A stretch of 64,000 nucleotides of DNA from Papio anubis. Taxonomy: Eukaryota > Chordata > Mammalia > Primates > Cercopithecidae. The position numbers and the translations under genes were made by a program. The notes beneath the pieces are model-generated. The model was not told the DNA's origin. It ran no database searches and saw only the letters and a program-made list of their open reading frames with translations. Below are positions 34,705 to 45,606 of the stretch, piece after piece. The stretch covers positions 93,295,181 through 93,359,180 of the forward strand of contig NC_044984.1 of NCBI RefSeq assembly GCF_008728515.1. The letters are read 5' to 3'. Position 1 is the stretch's first letter; each line of letters begins with the position of its first letter.

Positions 34705-35920
34705 TAAATCTAAGACCTCAAGCTATGAAACTATTAAAAGCAAACTTTGGGAAAATTCTCTGGGCAAATGATTTCTTGAGTAATACCTTACGAGCACAGG
34801 CAACCAAAGCAAAAATGGACAGATGGGATCACATCAAGTTAAAAAGCTTCTGCATAGTAAAAGAAACAATCAACAAAGTGAAGAGACAGCCCATTTAATG
34901 GGAGAAAATATTTGCAAACTATCCACCTGACAAAGGATTAATAACCAGAATGTATAAGGAACCCAAGTGACTCTATAAGAAAAAAATCTAGGCCAGGCGT
35001 GGTGTCTCACGCCTGTAATCTTAGCACTTTGGGGGGCCAAGGCAGGTGGATCACCTGAGGTCGGGCGATTGAGGCCAGCCTGACCAACATGGAGAAACCC
35101 TGTCTCTACTAAAAATACAAAATTAGCTGGGCATGGTGCCCCATGCCTGTAATCCAGCTATTCAGGAGGCTGAGGCAAGAGAATTGCTTGAACCTGAGAG
35201 GTGGAGGTTGCGGTGAGTCGAGATCATGCCATTGCACTCCAGCCTGGGCAACAAGAGCAAAACCCCATCTTAAAAAAATAAAAATCTAATAATCCCACTA
35301 AAAACTGAGTGAAAGGTCTGAATAGACATTTCTCAAAAGAAGACATACAAATGACAGACATATGAAAAGATGCTCAACATCAATGATCATCAGAGAAATG
35401 CAAATAAAAACTGCAATGAGATATCATTTCATCCCAGTTAAAAAGGCTTTTATTCAAAAAACAGGCAATAACAAATGCTGGTGAGGATGTGGAGAAAAGG
35501 GAACTCTCATACACTGTTGGTGGGAATGTAAGTTGGTACAACCACTATGGAGAACAGTTTGGAGATTCCTTAAAAAATTAAAACTGAACTATCATGTGAT
35601 CCAGTAATCCCACTGCTAGGTATACACCCAAAAGAAAAGAAATCAGTATATTGAAGATGTATCTTATTTCTGTACTCCCATATTTATTGCAGCACTGTTC
35701 ACAATGGCCAAGATTTGGAAGCAACCTAAATGTCCATCAACAGATGAATGGATAAAGAAAATATGGTACATATATGCAATGGAGTACTATTCAGTCATAA
35801 AAAGGAATGAGCTGTTGTCATTGTCAACAACATGGATGGAACAGGAGGTCATTATGTTAAGTGAAATAAACCAGGCACAAAAAGATAAACTTCACATGTC
35901 CTCACATATTTGTGAAAGCT
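34705..35920 (+). pseudogene. L1 ORF2 remnant, C-terminal region
   Basis: Resumes at 'gacttaaatctaagacct', the part of ORF2 lying after the reverse transcriptase. The cysteine-motif area is near 35,475 and the end of ORF2 is the 72-residue frame 35,704-35,922 (AKIWKQPKCPSTDEWIKK). The whole reverse transcriptase, about 2 kb, is missing. Confidence 0.8.
34991..35279 (+). mobile_element. Alu (AluS-like), inside L1 ORF2
   Basis: Starts ggccaggcgtgg, full dimer, short A tail. Target-site duplication aaaaatcta at 34,982-34,990 and 35,280-35,288. Confidence 0.94.
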
Positions 35921-36302
35921 GAAAATTAAAACAATTGAACACATGAAGATAGAGAGTAGAATGATTGTCACCAGAGGCTGGGAAGGGTATTGAGGGTGCA
36001 GGGAAGGGATGGCGAGACAGTGGGGATGGTTAATAAGTACAAAAATATAGTTAGATATTTAGAATTAATAAGATCTAGTATTTGATAGCATAACAGGGTA
36101 ACTATAGTCAACGATAATTTATTGTACATTTAAAAATAATTAAAAGAGTATACTTGGATCATTTGTAACACAAAGAAAGGATAAATACTTAAGGTGATGG
36201 ATACCTATTTGCCCATGCAATAATGCCTGTATCATGCCTGTATCAAAACATCTCATGTACCCCATAAATATATACACCTACCACAAAAATAAAAAAAAAC
36301 CT

Positions 36303-36600
36303 TGGACTCTGGAGTCAGATTCATTCATTCAAATAATATTTACTGAGAACCAAATAGCAGACATTGTTCCAGGTGCTAGGAACAGAATTGTGATCCTGGC
36401 TTCATGGACTTCCATTCTCATGATTGTCTAGGTTCAAATCCTAACTCTACCTCATAACCTTGGGAAATATGTTTTACTGTCTGAACTTGTCTCTTAATTT
36501 GTACCAGATTCATGTTTGTCACAAAAATTTACTGAGGCAATGTATATAAGGCATCCAATATTGTGCCTAGCTCATTGGAAGTGTCAATTATTTTTATTTT
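36303..36600 (+). mobile_element. MIR SINE, sense, split by an antisense L2 piece
   Basis: 'ggactctggagtcagattc' (36,303-36,320) is the MIR A-box-side start; it resumes at 36,428 with 'aggttcaaatcctaactctacctcataaccttggg'. The insert 36,321-36,427 ('cattcaaataatatttactgag...ttccaggtgct') is a reversed L2 3' end. Confidence 0.75.
36321..36427 (-). mobile_element. LINE-2 3'-end fragment, antisense, in MIR
   Basis: Reads 'cattcattcaaataatatttactgagaacc...tccaggtgctaggaaca...cttccattctcatg', an antisense L2 terminus. Confidence 0.7.
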
Positions 36601-37499
36601 TGGGCAAAAGTCTGATGCAAGTCATATTTATGCCATAAATTTAATTGGATGTGAATATGATCTGCTTGTTGAAATGACTCTGATTTCTATGCTTTTTAAT
36701 TTAGTCTGAGCAGCATTTATGATATAGTAATGACTACAAGACAATGAAAACACTATTACTTATTTTTATAACAATGTTTTTCCTTTCAGGTGACATGTAT
36801 GAAATTAATATTTAAGCATCTTTCTATCACAATATTAAAAATCAGAATAAGAGGCTATTGTGTTCTGAGAGCTGTGTACACATAGTATGAGATACAAAAA
36901 AGGGAAAGAAGAAAAATCCTTAACACAGTTTTTTTTTTTAAATGTCCAAATGATGGCATTGAAGACCGTGGGCTAGGGAAGTTTAAAGACTGGAAATTTC
37001 TTTGTGTTAGAAGAGGTTTCGTTTCATCTTATCATTGAAAGAACCCAGGAAAAAGACGTAATAGTCTGTTTGGTTACATAAATTTAATTAACTATTGAGC
37101 TGTGTGATGTTCCCTAATAATTGAGTTAGTTGCATCAAAAACCACAGGAAGCACCTTCAAGCATTGAAATGAAGGCTCCAAATTGATCACCTAAATCATA
37201 CAGCCTTTATCAAAATGCCTGGAAGCCTGTCTAGGCTGGAGGTTGGTTAACAGCATATACTTAGCTGACCCAGGGGGTACTGATTTATTTTCCTATGTTA
37301 GAAGTTAGGCCTCATCTGAAAGGCAGAGAGAAGGGCATCATCACACTCTGTGCCCTATGGACTGGGATTGGCGTGGGCACTGGAGACTATTCAGGAGGGC
37401 ATTTTTGGGAAAATAGGAAGAGAGCTCATGGTGGAAGGCAGGGGAAGTACCAGTAGAAGCCACATTCTGACAACATTCCACAAGGAGAGAAGCTAAATA
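36600..37499. other. About 0.9 kb without recognised features
   Basis: No repeat or gene signature up to the L1PA insertion site. Confidence 0.45.
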
Positions 37500-37528
37500 A
37501 AAATGGGAACCTGTAGTTTAATTAGATC

Positions 37529-37951
37529 TCATTTGTCAATTTTTGTTTTTGTTGCCATTGCTTTTGGTGTTTTAGACATGAAGTCCTTGCTCATGCCTGT
37601 GTCCCGAATGGTATTGCCTAGGTTTTCTTCTAGGGTTTTTATGGTTTTAGGTCTAACATTTAAGTCTTTAATCCAACTTGAATTAATTTTTGTATAAGGT
37701 GTAAGGAAGGGATCCAGTTTTAGCTTTCTACCAATGGCTAGCCAGTTTTCCCAGCACCATTTATTAAATAGGGAATCCTTTCCCCATTTCTTGTTTTTGT
37801 CAGGTTTGTCAAATATCAGATGGTTGTAGATGTGTAGTATTATTTCTGAGGGCTCTGTTCTGTTGCATTGGCCTATATCTCTGTTTTGGTACCAGTACCA
37901 GGCTGTTTTGGTTACTGTAGCCTTGTAGTATAGTTTGAAGTCAGGTAGCAC
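37529..37951 (-). pseudogene. L1PA ORF2 piece, after the reverse transcriptase
   Basis: 140-residue open piece with WYWYQNRDIGQ, WENWLAIGRKLKLDP and DLNVRPKTIKTLEEN segments of ORF2. It is frame-shifted from the upstream reverse-transcriptase piece by an indel near 38,036-38,047, a T/C run that looks about five bases longer than the L1 consensus I remember. Confidence 0.88.
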
Positions 37952-38025
37952 GATGCCGCCAGCTTTATTCTTTTGGCTTACGTTTGTCTTGGCAATGCAG
38001 GCTCTTTTTTGGTTCCATATGAACT

Positions 38026-38958
38026 TTAAAGAAGTTTTTTTTCCCCCAATTCTGTGAAGAAGGTCATTGGTAGCTTGATGGGGATGGCATTGAATCTATA
38101 AATTACCTTGGGCAGTATGGCCATTTTCATGATATTGATTCTTCCTATCCATAAGCATGGAATGTTCTTCCATTTGTTTGTGTCCTCTTTTATTTTGTTG
38201 AGCAGTGGTTTGTAGTTCTTGAAGAGGTCCTTCACATCCCTTGTATGTTGGATTCCTAGGTATTTTATTCTCTTTGAAGCAATTGTGAATGGGAGTTCAT
38301 TCATGATTTGGCTCTCTGTTTGTCTGTTATTGGTGTATAAGAATGCTTGTGATTTTTGCACACTGATTTTGTATCCTGAGACTTTGCTGAAGTTGCTTAT
38401 CAGCTTAAGGAGATTTTGGGCTGAGACGATGGGGTTTTCTAAATATACAATCATGTCATCTGCAAACAGGGACAATTTGACTTCCTCTTTTCTGAATTGA
38501 ATACCTTTTATTTCTTTCTCCTGCCTGATTGCCCTGGCGAGAACTTCCAACAGTATGGTGAATAGGAGTGGTGAGAGAGGGCATCCCTGTCTTGTGCCGG
38601 TTTTCAAAGGGAACGCTTCCAGTTTTTGCCCATTCAGTACGATATTGGCTGTGGGTTTGTCATAAATAGCTCTTATTATTTTGAGATACATCCCATGAAT
38701 ACCTAATTTATTGAGAGTTTTTAGCGTGAAGGGATGTTGAATTTTGTCAAAGGCCTTTTCTGCATCTACTGAGATAATCATGTGGTTTTTGTCTTTGGTT
38801 CTGTTTATATGCTGGATTACGTTTATTGATTTGTGTAGATTGAACCAGCCTTGCACCCCAGGAATGAAACCCACTTGATCATGGTGGATAAGCTTTTTGA
38901 TGTGCTGCTGGATTTGGTTTGCCAGTATTTTATTGAGGAACTTTGCATCGATGTTCAT
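38026..38958 (-). pseudogene. L1PA ORF2 reverse transcriptase domain, 310-residue open piece
   Basis: The best-kept coding stretch in the window. Motif A is at residues 62-71 (ISVDAEKAFD), motif B at 120-130 (TGTRQGCPLSP) and the catalytic FADD at 165-168. In an intact L1 this domain copies L1 RNA into DNA at the nicked target. Here it lies inside the inverted segment, without endonuclease, promoter or full frame, so no functional ORF2 protein can be made. The upstream frame is broken near 39,240. Confidence 0.93.
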
Positions 38959-39461
38959 CAGGGATATTGGTCTAAAATCCTCTTTTTTTGTTGTGTCTCT
39001 GCTAGGCTTTGGTATCAGGATGATGCAGGCCTCATAAAATGAGTTAGGGAGGATTCTCTCTTTTTCTATTGATTGGAATAGTTTCAGAAGTAATGGTACC
39101 AGCTCCTTCTTGTACCTCTGGTAGAATTCGGCTGTGAATCCATCTGGTCCTGGAGTTTTTTTGGTTGGTAGGCTATTAATTATTGCCTCAATTTCAGAGC
39201 CTGTTATTGGTCTATTCAGGGATTCAACTTCTTCCTGGTTTATTTAGTAATGGGAGGGTGTATGTATCCAGGAATTTATCCATTTCTTTTAGATTTCTAG
39301 TTTATTTGTGTAGAGGTGTTTATAGTATTCTCTGATGGTAGTTTGTATTTCTGTGGGATTGGTGGTGATATCCCCTTTATCATTTTTTATAGCGTCTATT
39401 TGATTCTTCTCTCTTTTTCTTCTCTTTTTTTTTTGTCTTGGTCATGGTCTATCGATTTTGT

Positions 39462-39974
39462 AAGAGCTTCTGCACAGCGAAAGAAACTACCATCAGAGTG
39501 AAAAGGCAACCTACAGAATGGGAGAAAATTTTTGCAATCTACTCATCTGACAAAGAGTTAATATCCAGAATCTACAAAGAACTCAAACAAATTTACAAGA
39601 AAAAAATAAACAACCCCATCAAAAAGTGGGCAAAGGATATGAACAGACACTTCTCAAAAGAAGACATTTATGCAGTCAACAGACACATGAAAAAATGCTC
39701 ATCACCACTGGCCATCAGAGAAATGCAAATCAAAACCACAATGAGATACCATCTCACACCAGTTAGAATGGCGATCATTGAAAAGTCAGGAAACAACAGG
39801 TGCTGGAGAGGATGTGGAGAAATAGGAACACTTTTACACTGTTGGTGGGACTGTAAACTGGTTCAACCATTGTGGAAGACAGTGTGGCGATTCCTCAGGG
39901 ATCTAGAGCTAGAAATACCATTTGACCCAGCCATCCCATTACTGGGTGTATACCCAAAGGATTATAAATCATGA
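39462..39974 (+). pseudogene. L1PA ORF2 C-terminal domain
   Basis: Open from 39,438 to 39,974, but the first eight codons come from inverted sequence; true ORF2 begins at KSFCTAKETTIRV. The zinc-knuckle-like cysteine motif CX3CX7HX4C is complete (CWRGCGEIGTLLHCWWDC, residues 122-139). Ends close to the natural ORF2 end but lacks the last roughly 95 residues in frame, stopping after VYPKDYKS. Confidence 0.9.
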
Positions 39975-40230
39975 AGCTATAAAGACACATGCACACATAT
40001 GTTTATTGTGGCACTATTCACAATAGCAAAGACTTGGAACCAACCCAAATGTTCATCAATGATAGACTGGATTAAGAAAATGTGGCACATATACATCATG
40101 GAATATTATGCAGCCATAAAAAGGATGAGTTCATGTCCTTTGTAGGGACATGGATGAAGCTGGAAACCATCATTCTCAGCAAACTACTGCAAGGACAAAA
40201 AACTAAACACCGCATGCTCTCACTCATAGG

Positions 40231-40344
40231 TGGGAATTGAACAATGAGAACACTTGGACACAGGAACATCACACATTGGGGCCTGTCTGGGAATTGAACA
40301 ATGAGAACACTTGGACACAGGAACATCACACATTGGGGCCTGTC
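40231..40344 (+). repeat. Perfect 57-bp tandem duplication at the L1PA ORF2/3' UTR end
   Basis: 40,231-40,287 and 40,288-40,344 are identical over all 57 bases. A standard L1PA has one copy. Confidence 0.96.
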
Positions 40345-40637
40345 GTGGGGTAGGTGGGGAGAGGGATAGCATTAGGAGATATACCTAATGTAAATGATGA
40401 GTTGGTGGGTGCAGCACACCAACATGGCACATGTGTACATGTGTGACAAACCTGCACGTTGTGCACATGTACCCTAGAACTTAAAGTATAATAAAAAAAA
40501 TGGGAACATGACATAGGCCAACTAAATGAGTATCTCTGGGGCTGGGATCTGGCAGTGATCTTTCATAAAAAATCTCCCCTAGATAATTCTAATGTAGGAG
40601 AGGTAAAAACAACAAGAAAAAACCCAACTACTGCTCC

Positions 40638-40838
40638 AGACCAGTAGTTCTCAAAGTGTAATTCGCAGACCAGCATTACTTGGGTATTTGTAGAAGTGCA
40701 AATTATCAGGCCCTTCTACCACCCCAGATCTACTGAAACAGAAACTCTGAGGGTGGGACTCAGGAATCTGTGTCTTAACAAGCTCTCCAGTGATTCTGAT
40801 GCTTGCTCAAGTTGGAGAACTACCGCTCTAGATAAGTC
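40638..40838 (-). mobile_element. MER5A DNA transposon, near full length
   Basis: Inverted ends 'cagtagttctcaaagtg' and 'gttggagaactacc'; interior 'ctactgaaacagaaactctgagggtgggactcaggaatctgtg' is typical. Confidence 0.85.
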
Positions 40839-41172
40839 ATACTAGACCAAAAAAAAAAAAAAAAATCAGGAAGGTCAGGAAGGCAGGCAGGTTAAAATGG
40901 ATCAGGGTGGAAATCCACTGTGGTTCCCTTTTTGTACCTTAGAGAAGAATGAAAAATGCACATTGCTCACCCCCATACAGCTTTGGAGAGGGGAAGACAT
41001 CTAACGCTTCACCTTTATCTCTCTTAAAGCTCCTAGGAAGGACTCAAAGAGCCATTAAATGACAGAGACCTCTTGGTTCCAAGTGGGTTTTAGGATTTTT
41101 AAATAAAATGCAGAGACTAATAATGGAAATTTGTCGGACCACCAGAAAGGACAGCAGCTGGCCCTTGTGCCT

Positions 41173-41195
41173 GGGAGGGAGGGAGGGAGGGAGGG
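41173..41195 (+). repeat. (GGGA)n tract, G-quadruplex candidate
   Basis: Six GGG runs separated by single A. This fits the usual four-run G-quadruplex rule with very short loops. Confidence 0.85.
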
Positions 41196-41559
41196 TAAGG
41201 GCTTTATAGACCAGGAAAAAATAATCTAAGAATAAAAAGAAAAGAAAATGATTAAAACTGAATTTTGCTTTACTTTTCCATTTTATTTCATGAAAGCAGT
41301 GTTTGGGCACAGTAGAGATATGTTAATAAAATTGAATACTGTCCCTTGCACTAAGTTTTCAGTACAAGATGAAAACTGCATAAGAACATGTTCTAATGAT
41401 GCGTTGGTTTTCTCACAGTAACATCCAGCCCCCAGAACATTCTCTGGCACTACCCACACTCTCCTGTCCTAGTGAATAAACCTGGAACAAAGCTGAAAAT
41501 CTAAGGAGCTGCCACCTGGATGGGGAAGGATGTGCTTGTGAAATGTAGCCTGGCACTGT

Positions 41560-41645
41560 TGGCGACTTAGATGGGAGTACAGGAAAGTCATTAGCTTCTC
41601 TGGCCCTCAATTTTCTCAAGTAGGAAATGACAGAAACCACCCAAA
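41560..41645 (+). mobile_element. Probable MIR fragment, sense
   Basis: 'aaagtcattagcttctctggccctcaattttctcaagtaggaaatgac' resembles the MIR core. Confidence 0.5.
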
Positions 41646-42819
41646 TGAACTGAAATGTCAAAGTGATCTCCACAGGCCTGGGAAGAGGGCCAGGTGCCAC
41701 AGCCAAACAAGATAGCAGAAAATCACACAGGCTCATGGTGTCACATTCTGGTAAATGGGCATGATGAAATTTAACTAAGCTGAAAAACTGAGAAGTTAAT
41801 GATGAAATGTGGGCCAGACTTTCTATGGGCATTTTTGTTGCTGCTTATTTTAATTGTCTCTTCCTCCTCATACTCACATGCTGTGCCAAAATTCTATCTT
41901 TGAAAACCAATAATCAAAGTAAACCAAACACTTATATATGAATTATATAAGTAAAGAACCCCAACCAAACTCAATTGATTTTGTGAAAAAGAAATATCTT
42001 TTTTTTTTTTTTTTTTGCTTACTTTTAAGTTCTTTTTATCAGAAAACAAATACCACATGGGATCATTATTTTAAACACAAGCTGAATTTAAGAGAAAGTG
42101 TCTAGTAAGCCTTCTGGGGCTGTAAATTAGCTGCTAATTTTGTTTGACTAAAGGCTGTGAAACACATTTCTGGGAATTATTGCGCACAGAGAACATACTC
42201 CTAATACTTCAGTGGGCTTGAACAGACAAATGGAATCCTACTCAGTATACCTGTTACTAAACTGAGGCTACTCCACAACCCAGGCTCATTCTATCTAACT
42301 ACATAGCCAGCTTTTCCGGATTTATGAAAGATGAGATTTTGGGAAAGAACATGAGAAACAATGAGTCATTCACAGACACATAAGTAGAGATTTGAAATTG
42401 GTGTTCAGACCATCTAATCTTCACATTTCCTCCTTTGTTCAATCTCATTCCAGCCTTTGAAATTTTCCTAGGGCCTATTCATTACTCTGTTCTATTCACT
42501 TACTGCTATGTTCAGTTACTGCCCCCTGTTTCTCTAATGGAGTTTTGCTTTCAAGACTGGGAACGACTCTTCTCAATATGTATTTACATTTTTCATTTCC
42601 TTATACAAGTTCCATCATTTCTTTTTTCTTTACGATAGTTTTCTTTAACCACTTTATTCATTTTTTAAAATTTGTTATATTTTCTTGTTTTTTATTCTGG
42701 TCCTTATTTTCCTCCATGACACCTCTTCTTATCCTGGATGATGTTCTTTAGAATGCTGTTAGATTTGCTACCTGTCTCTTTCAAAATTTTCCTGGGCAAT
42801 GGTAGCACAGAAAGGGCCA

Positions 42820-42918
42820 TGCAGACTTGCCAATGTCAGGTTGGTTTGGCCTAGCATAGTACCTGGCACACAGCAGGCATTCAATCAGTATCTGTTCAAT
42901 GACTGCCTGAATGAATGA
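42820..42918 (+). mobile_element. LINE-2 3' terminus, sense
   Basis: 'gcctagcatagtacctggcacacagcaggcattcaatcagtatctgttcaatgac' followed by 'tgaatgaatgaaaa'. Confidence 0.75.
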
Positions 42919-43089
42919 AAATGGAAATGATGTATTTTTCTGGAATAATCTTAGGCAAAATTATAAACTAATAACTTCCACTCCTTTAAATGTGTGTCGA
43001 CTTTTCCTTACTGATTGGAAAAACATCTAGTTCATGTGGATCAAAATTGAGTCTATATGCTATGTAGGGCAAAGGCATGCCCAGATTTG

Positions 43090-43165
43090 AACGTCTCATC
43101 CTCAGTGACTCTAATGGTGCCTGGCACAGAGGAGATGCCCAATAAGTTTGTATGAAATGGCTTAG
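43090..43165 (+). mobile_element. L2/MIR 3'-end fragment, sense
   Basis: 'tggtgcctggcacagaggagatgcccaataagtttgta' is the shared L2/MIR tail; too short to separate them. Confidence 0.6.
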
Positions 43166-43484
43166 AATGGACTACCTTCCCCATGCGACCAATGATCTGT
43201 TACCACTTTCTGAAAGGTTAGCCATTATTGATATACCACTTCTAGACGCTGTGACAAATGGCACAGCTCAGCAGCAAAAGTACTTGTAAAAGTCTATGGG
43301 CCTCTACAGGTTGGGTTTGAAAAGGAGCTGTTAATCCTCTGAAATTACATGTGATTTATGGGTAGGAAGTTTACAAAATTATTAACATTCTTGAAGGGGA
43401 GTATGACTTCCCCACCCCAAATTTCAGAACCACAGTGGATAACAAAAGTTTCTATGCTGTAAGAGCAATTAGGAAGTCCTGAAA
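43166..43484. other. No recognised features
   Basis: Single-copy-looking sequence. Confidence 0.4.
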
Positions 43485-43487
43485 AAC

Positions 43488-43745
43488 AGGGAATTTAGGC
43501 AGGCAGACTTGAGTTGAAATCCTAACTCTGCCCCTTGCTGGCTGGGTGACCTTGGCCAAGTTTTAAACTCTTTCTTATCTCCAGTTTCCTTATTATAACA
43601 TGGTGATGATAATGACAAGTCTCTAGACATAGTGGTTTAACTTCAACTTGAATCCAAAATTTTCTGGCTCTAAAGCCCAGGCTCTTAACATCTATCATCC
43701 TACATTAATTAAATGAGATAACTGATGTGAAAATGCTTGACGTAA
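43488..43745 (+). mobile_element. MIR SINE, sense, with an antisense MIR piece inside
   Basis: 'gacttgagttgaaatcctaactctgccccttgctggctgggtgaccttggccaag' is clear MIR sense. 43,625-43,700 ('aacttgaatccaaaattttctggctctaaagcccaggctctt') reads as reversed MIR, after which sense text resumes ('taaatgagataactgatgtgaaaatgctt'). Confidence 0.75.
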
Positions 43746-44305
43746 ATATTTGTTAAACTAACAACAAAAAAAATGTCATTTGTCAAAGTAACGAAGTATT
43801 TTTTAAAGTAACAACAAAAGAGACAGATAACCACAAAGAAGTCTACTTTAGAAATTCCTCTCTGAACGTTAAAGAATGTTCAAATTCAAAATATGTTTGT
43901 CATTATGATTAAAAACCCAACCCCCAAACTTGGGGGAAGATGCTATCATCTGTTAGTTTGGATATATACAGACTAAGGGAATTCTTTGGAATACCCTTTG
44001 TCTAGAGTGAGCTTATGACATGGTACGGATAACTAGACTCACCTAACATTCAAATGAAGGGCTGTGTGTCTTCTATACTTTGTAGACAGAGGTGGTGGAT
44101 CATCTGCTTTTAAATATAGAGGGCTCCCATTCTGCTAGGATCCAGAGGGAATGAGGGTCCTATGTGACTTACTGTTGTCCCTCTGCCTGCACAAAAGGCT
44201 GAAGAACAAGCCATCATGGAGCACAGGAGATCCAGCTGTTGTCCATTTCCAGAAGAGGAGTGAATAGTGGCTTAACAGAGAGGACCCTTGCCTGGTTCTC
44301 TTTGG
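43746..44305. other. No recognised features
   Basis: Single-copy-looking sequence before the Alu. Confidence 0.4.
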
Positions 44306-44320
44306 AAATTTCACAGTAGT

Positions 44321-44617
44321 GAGGCCAGGTGCGGTGGCTCACACCTGCAATCCTGGTATTCTGGGAGGCTGAGGTTGGTGGATCTCTTGAGGTCAGGAGT
44401 TCAAGACCAGCCTGGCCAACACGGTCAAACCCCGTCTCTACTAAAAATACAAAAATTAGCTGGGCATGGTGGTGCACACCTGTAATCCCAGCTACTAGGG
44501 AGGCTGAGGCAAGAGAACTGCTTGAACCCAGGAGACAGAGGTTGCAGTGGACCGAGACTGTGCCACTGCATTCCAGCCTGGGCAACACAGCGAGACTCTG
44601 TCTCAAACAAACAAACA
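44321..44617 (+). mobile_element. Alu (AluS-like) with 15-bp target-site duplication
   Basis: Full dimer, (CAAA)n tail. Flanks aaatttcacagtagt (44,306-44,320) and aaatttcactgtagt (44,618-44,632). Confidence 0.96.
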
Positions 44618-44837
44618 AAATTTCACTGTAGTTATGAACAGATAATATGCTCAGGTATTAGCTGTTTCATTGCATTGTTCTGACAAGTGACAGGAATTAG
44701 GTTTGCTAACGTTGGAAGAAAAATCTCACTTGTTGCTTTTAACTGAAACCTTTTATGGTTTTGAGATAGGTTTATTCACCGGGCTGGAGAATGAAGGATT
44801 TATTTGTATTAGTCGGATTTGATCAGTTTTCAAGTAG

Positions 44838-45055
44838 CCACTCAGTATCAGGCCCATATATTATCTCATTTAACTCTCTTAACACCATGGTAAGGTTGAC
44901 TGTATCATAATCTTTATTTATCAGATAAGGAAACAAAGGTTAGAGAAGTCACTAAGTTGAGATCATTGCCCAGCTGCACACAGATAGTGAGTGGTGAAGC
45001 TGAGACACAAACTCAGGGCTCCTGACGCCACTTTCTATTACACTTTACTATGCTG
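44838..45055 (-). mobile_element. MIR SINE, antisense
   Basis: 'tatctcatttaactctcttaacacc', 'cagataaggaaacaaaggttagagaagtcac', 'gagacacaaactcagggctcctgac' are in antisense MIR order. Confidence 0.82.
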
Positions 45056-45598
45056 TGCATTCGTGTAAAAGCATGGTATTTTTAAAACGGCATTCTGGCT
45101 GCCAGAAGGATATCAGAACAAGTACTAAAGACAATATTATTAGAAATGGAAATCTGGACTCGCCAAGAAATGTCTTTAGTTCTATATAATAGGAAGGCTG
45201 GTATTTTTCTTGATATGGGTGTTTCAATATCATCTGCTCCTAAAATGCAGTCTAGACACCTCTTGTGACCTGCTCAGGTGATACTAATGATGTTTGGGTC
45301 ATTTTTAGCATCTACAGAGAACAGAGAAAAAGTGCTGCGTGTTCAATACTATTGCAAAATTATGGGATAAACTGGATTTTCTTGTTTTACTTTATAAAGC
45401 TAATGCCTGATTACAAATGCAAGTCTAAAACAAACCTCAAAATTTCTTGGCACTTACTCTTTGTGGTTGGTAACACGGACATCTGTATAAAAACCCAAGA
45501 CCTTCATAGAGCAAAAGTGAGTGGGAAATTAACTTTTATTGGGTATCTAATCGTCACCAGCCATGTTCACATACTTTTTCTCCAGCCATGTTCACATA
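45056..45598. other. No recognised features
   Basis: A 114-residue plus-strand frame (45,265-45,609) has no domain or supporting signal and runs through a local tandem repeat; treated as chance. Confidence 0.45.
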
Positions 45599-45606
45599 CT
45601 TTTCTC
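45557..45606 (+). repeat. 25-bp tandem duplication
   Basis: 'ccagccatgttcacatactt' begins at 45,557 and again at 45,582, nearly identical over the 25-base unit. Confidence 0.92.

Larger units (their letters stand above)
30480..36295 (+). mobile_element. Old LINE-1 (L1MA-like), 5' UTR to 3' UTR, internally deleted
   Basis: One element in consistent sense order: 5' UTR (about 30,480-31,880; 5' boundary uncertain), decayed ORF1 (31,880-32,780), a long inter-ORF spacer, start of ORF2 (33,295), ORF2 endonuclease region (to about 34,700), then a jump to the ORF2 C-terminal region and the 3' UTR ending in an A-rich tail at 36,295. Two Alus (34,370-34,650 and 34,991-35,279) are inserted. Stops throughout; not mobile. 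Confidence 0.85.
37500..40507 (+). mobile_element. LINE-1 L1PA insertion with 5' inversion (twin priming)
   Basis: 37,511-39,461 is L1 ORF2 in antisense orientation; 39,462-40,500 is the adjacent ORF2 C-terminus plus 3' UTR in sense orientation, ending 'agtataataaaaaaaa'. The inverted part ends at the ORF2 position '...gatctaattaaacta' and the sense part starts at 'aagagcttctgcac', directly adjacent in normal L1. Target-site duplication aaaatgggaac at 37,500-37,510 and 40,497-40,507. Sequence is close to primate L1PA, far less diverged than the other L1s here. Confidence 0.95.
40840..42815. other. Mostly unassigned, about 2 kb
   Basis: Contains an A run (40,850-40,865), a G-rich tract, a weak MIR piece, and a T run (42,000-42,016). 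A 139-residue minus-strand frame (41,832-41,413) has no recognisable domain and overlaps the MIR-like piece; I do not call it a gene. Confidence 0.5.

Noticed and set aside
38026..38958. Possibly active reverse transcriptase gene
   Set aside because: All catalytic motifs are visible, but it is inside an inverted, 5'-truncated L1PA with frame breaks on both sides; no functional ORF2 can be expressed.
40231..40344. CRISPR-like direct repeats
   Set aside because: Only two directly adjacent copies with no spacers, inside an L1 in vertebrate DNA.
41413..41832. 139-residue minus-strand frame
   Set aside because: No recognisable domain, overlaps a MIR-like fragment, and no start or splice evidence.
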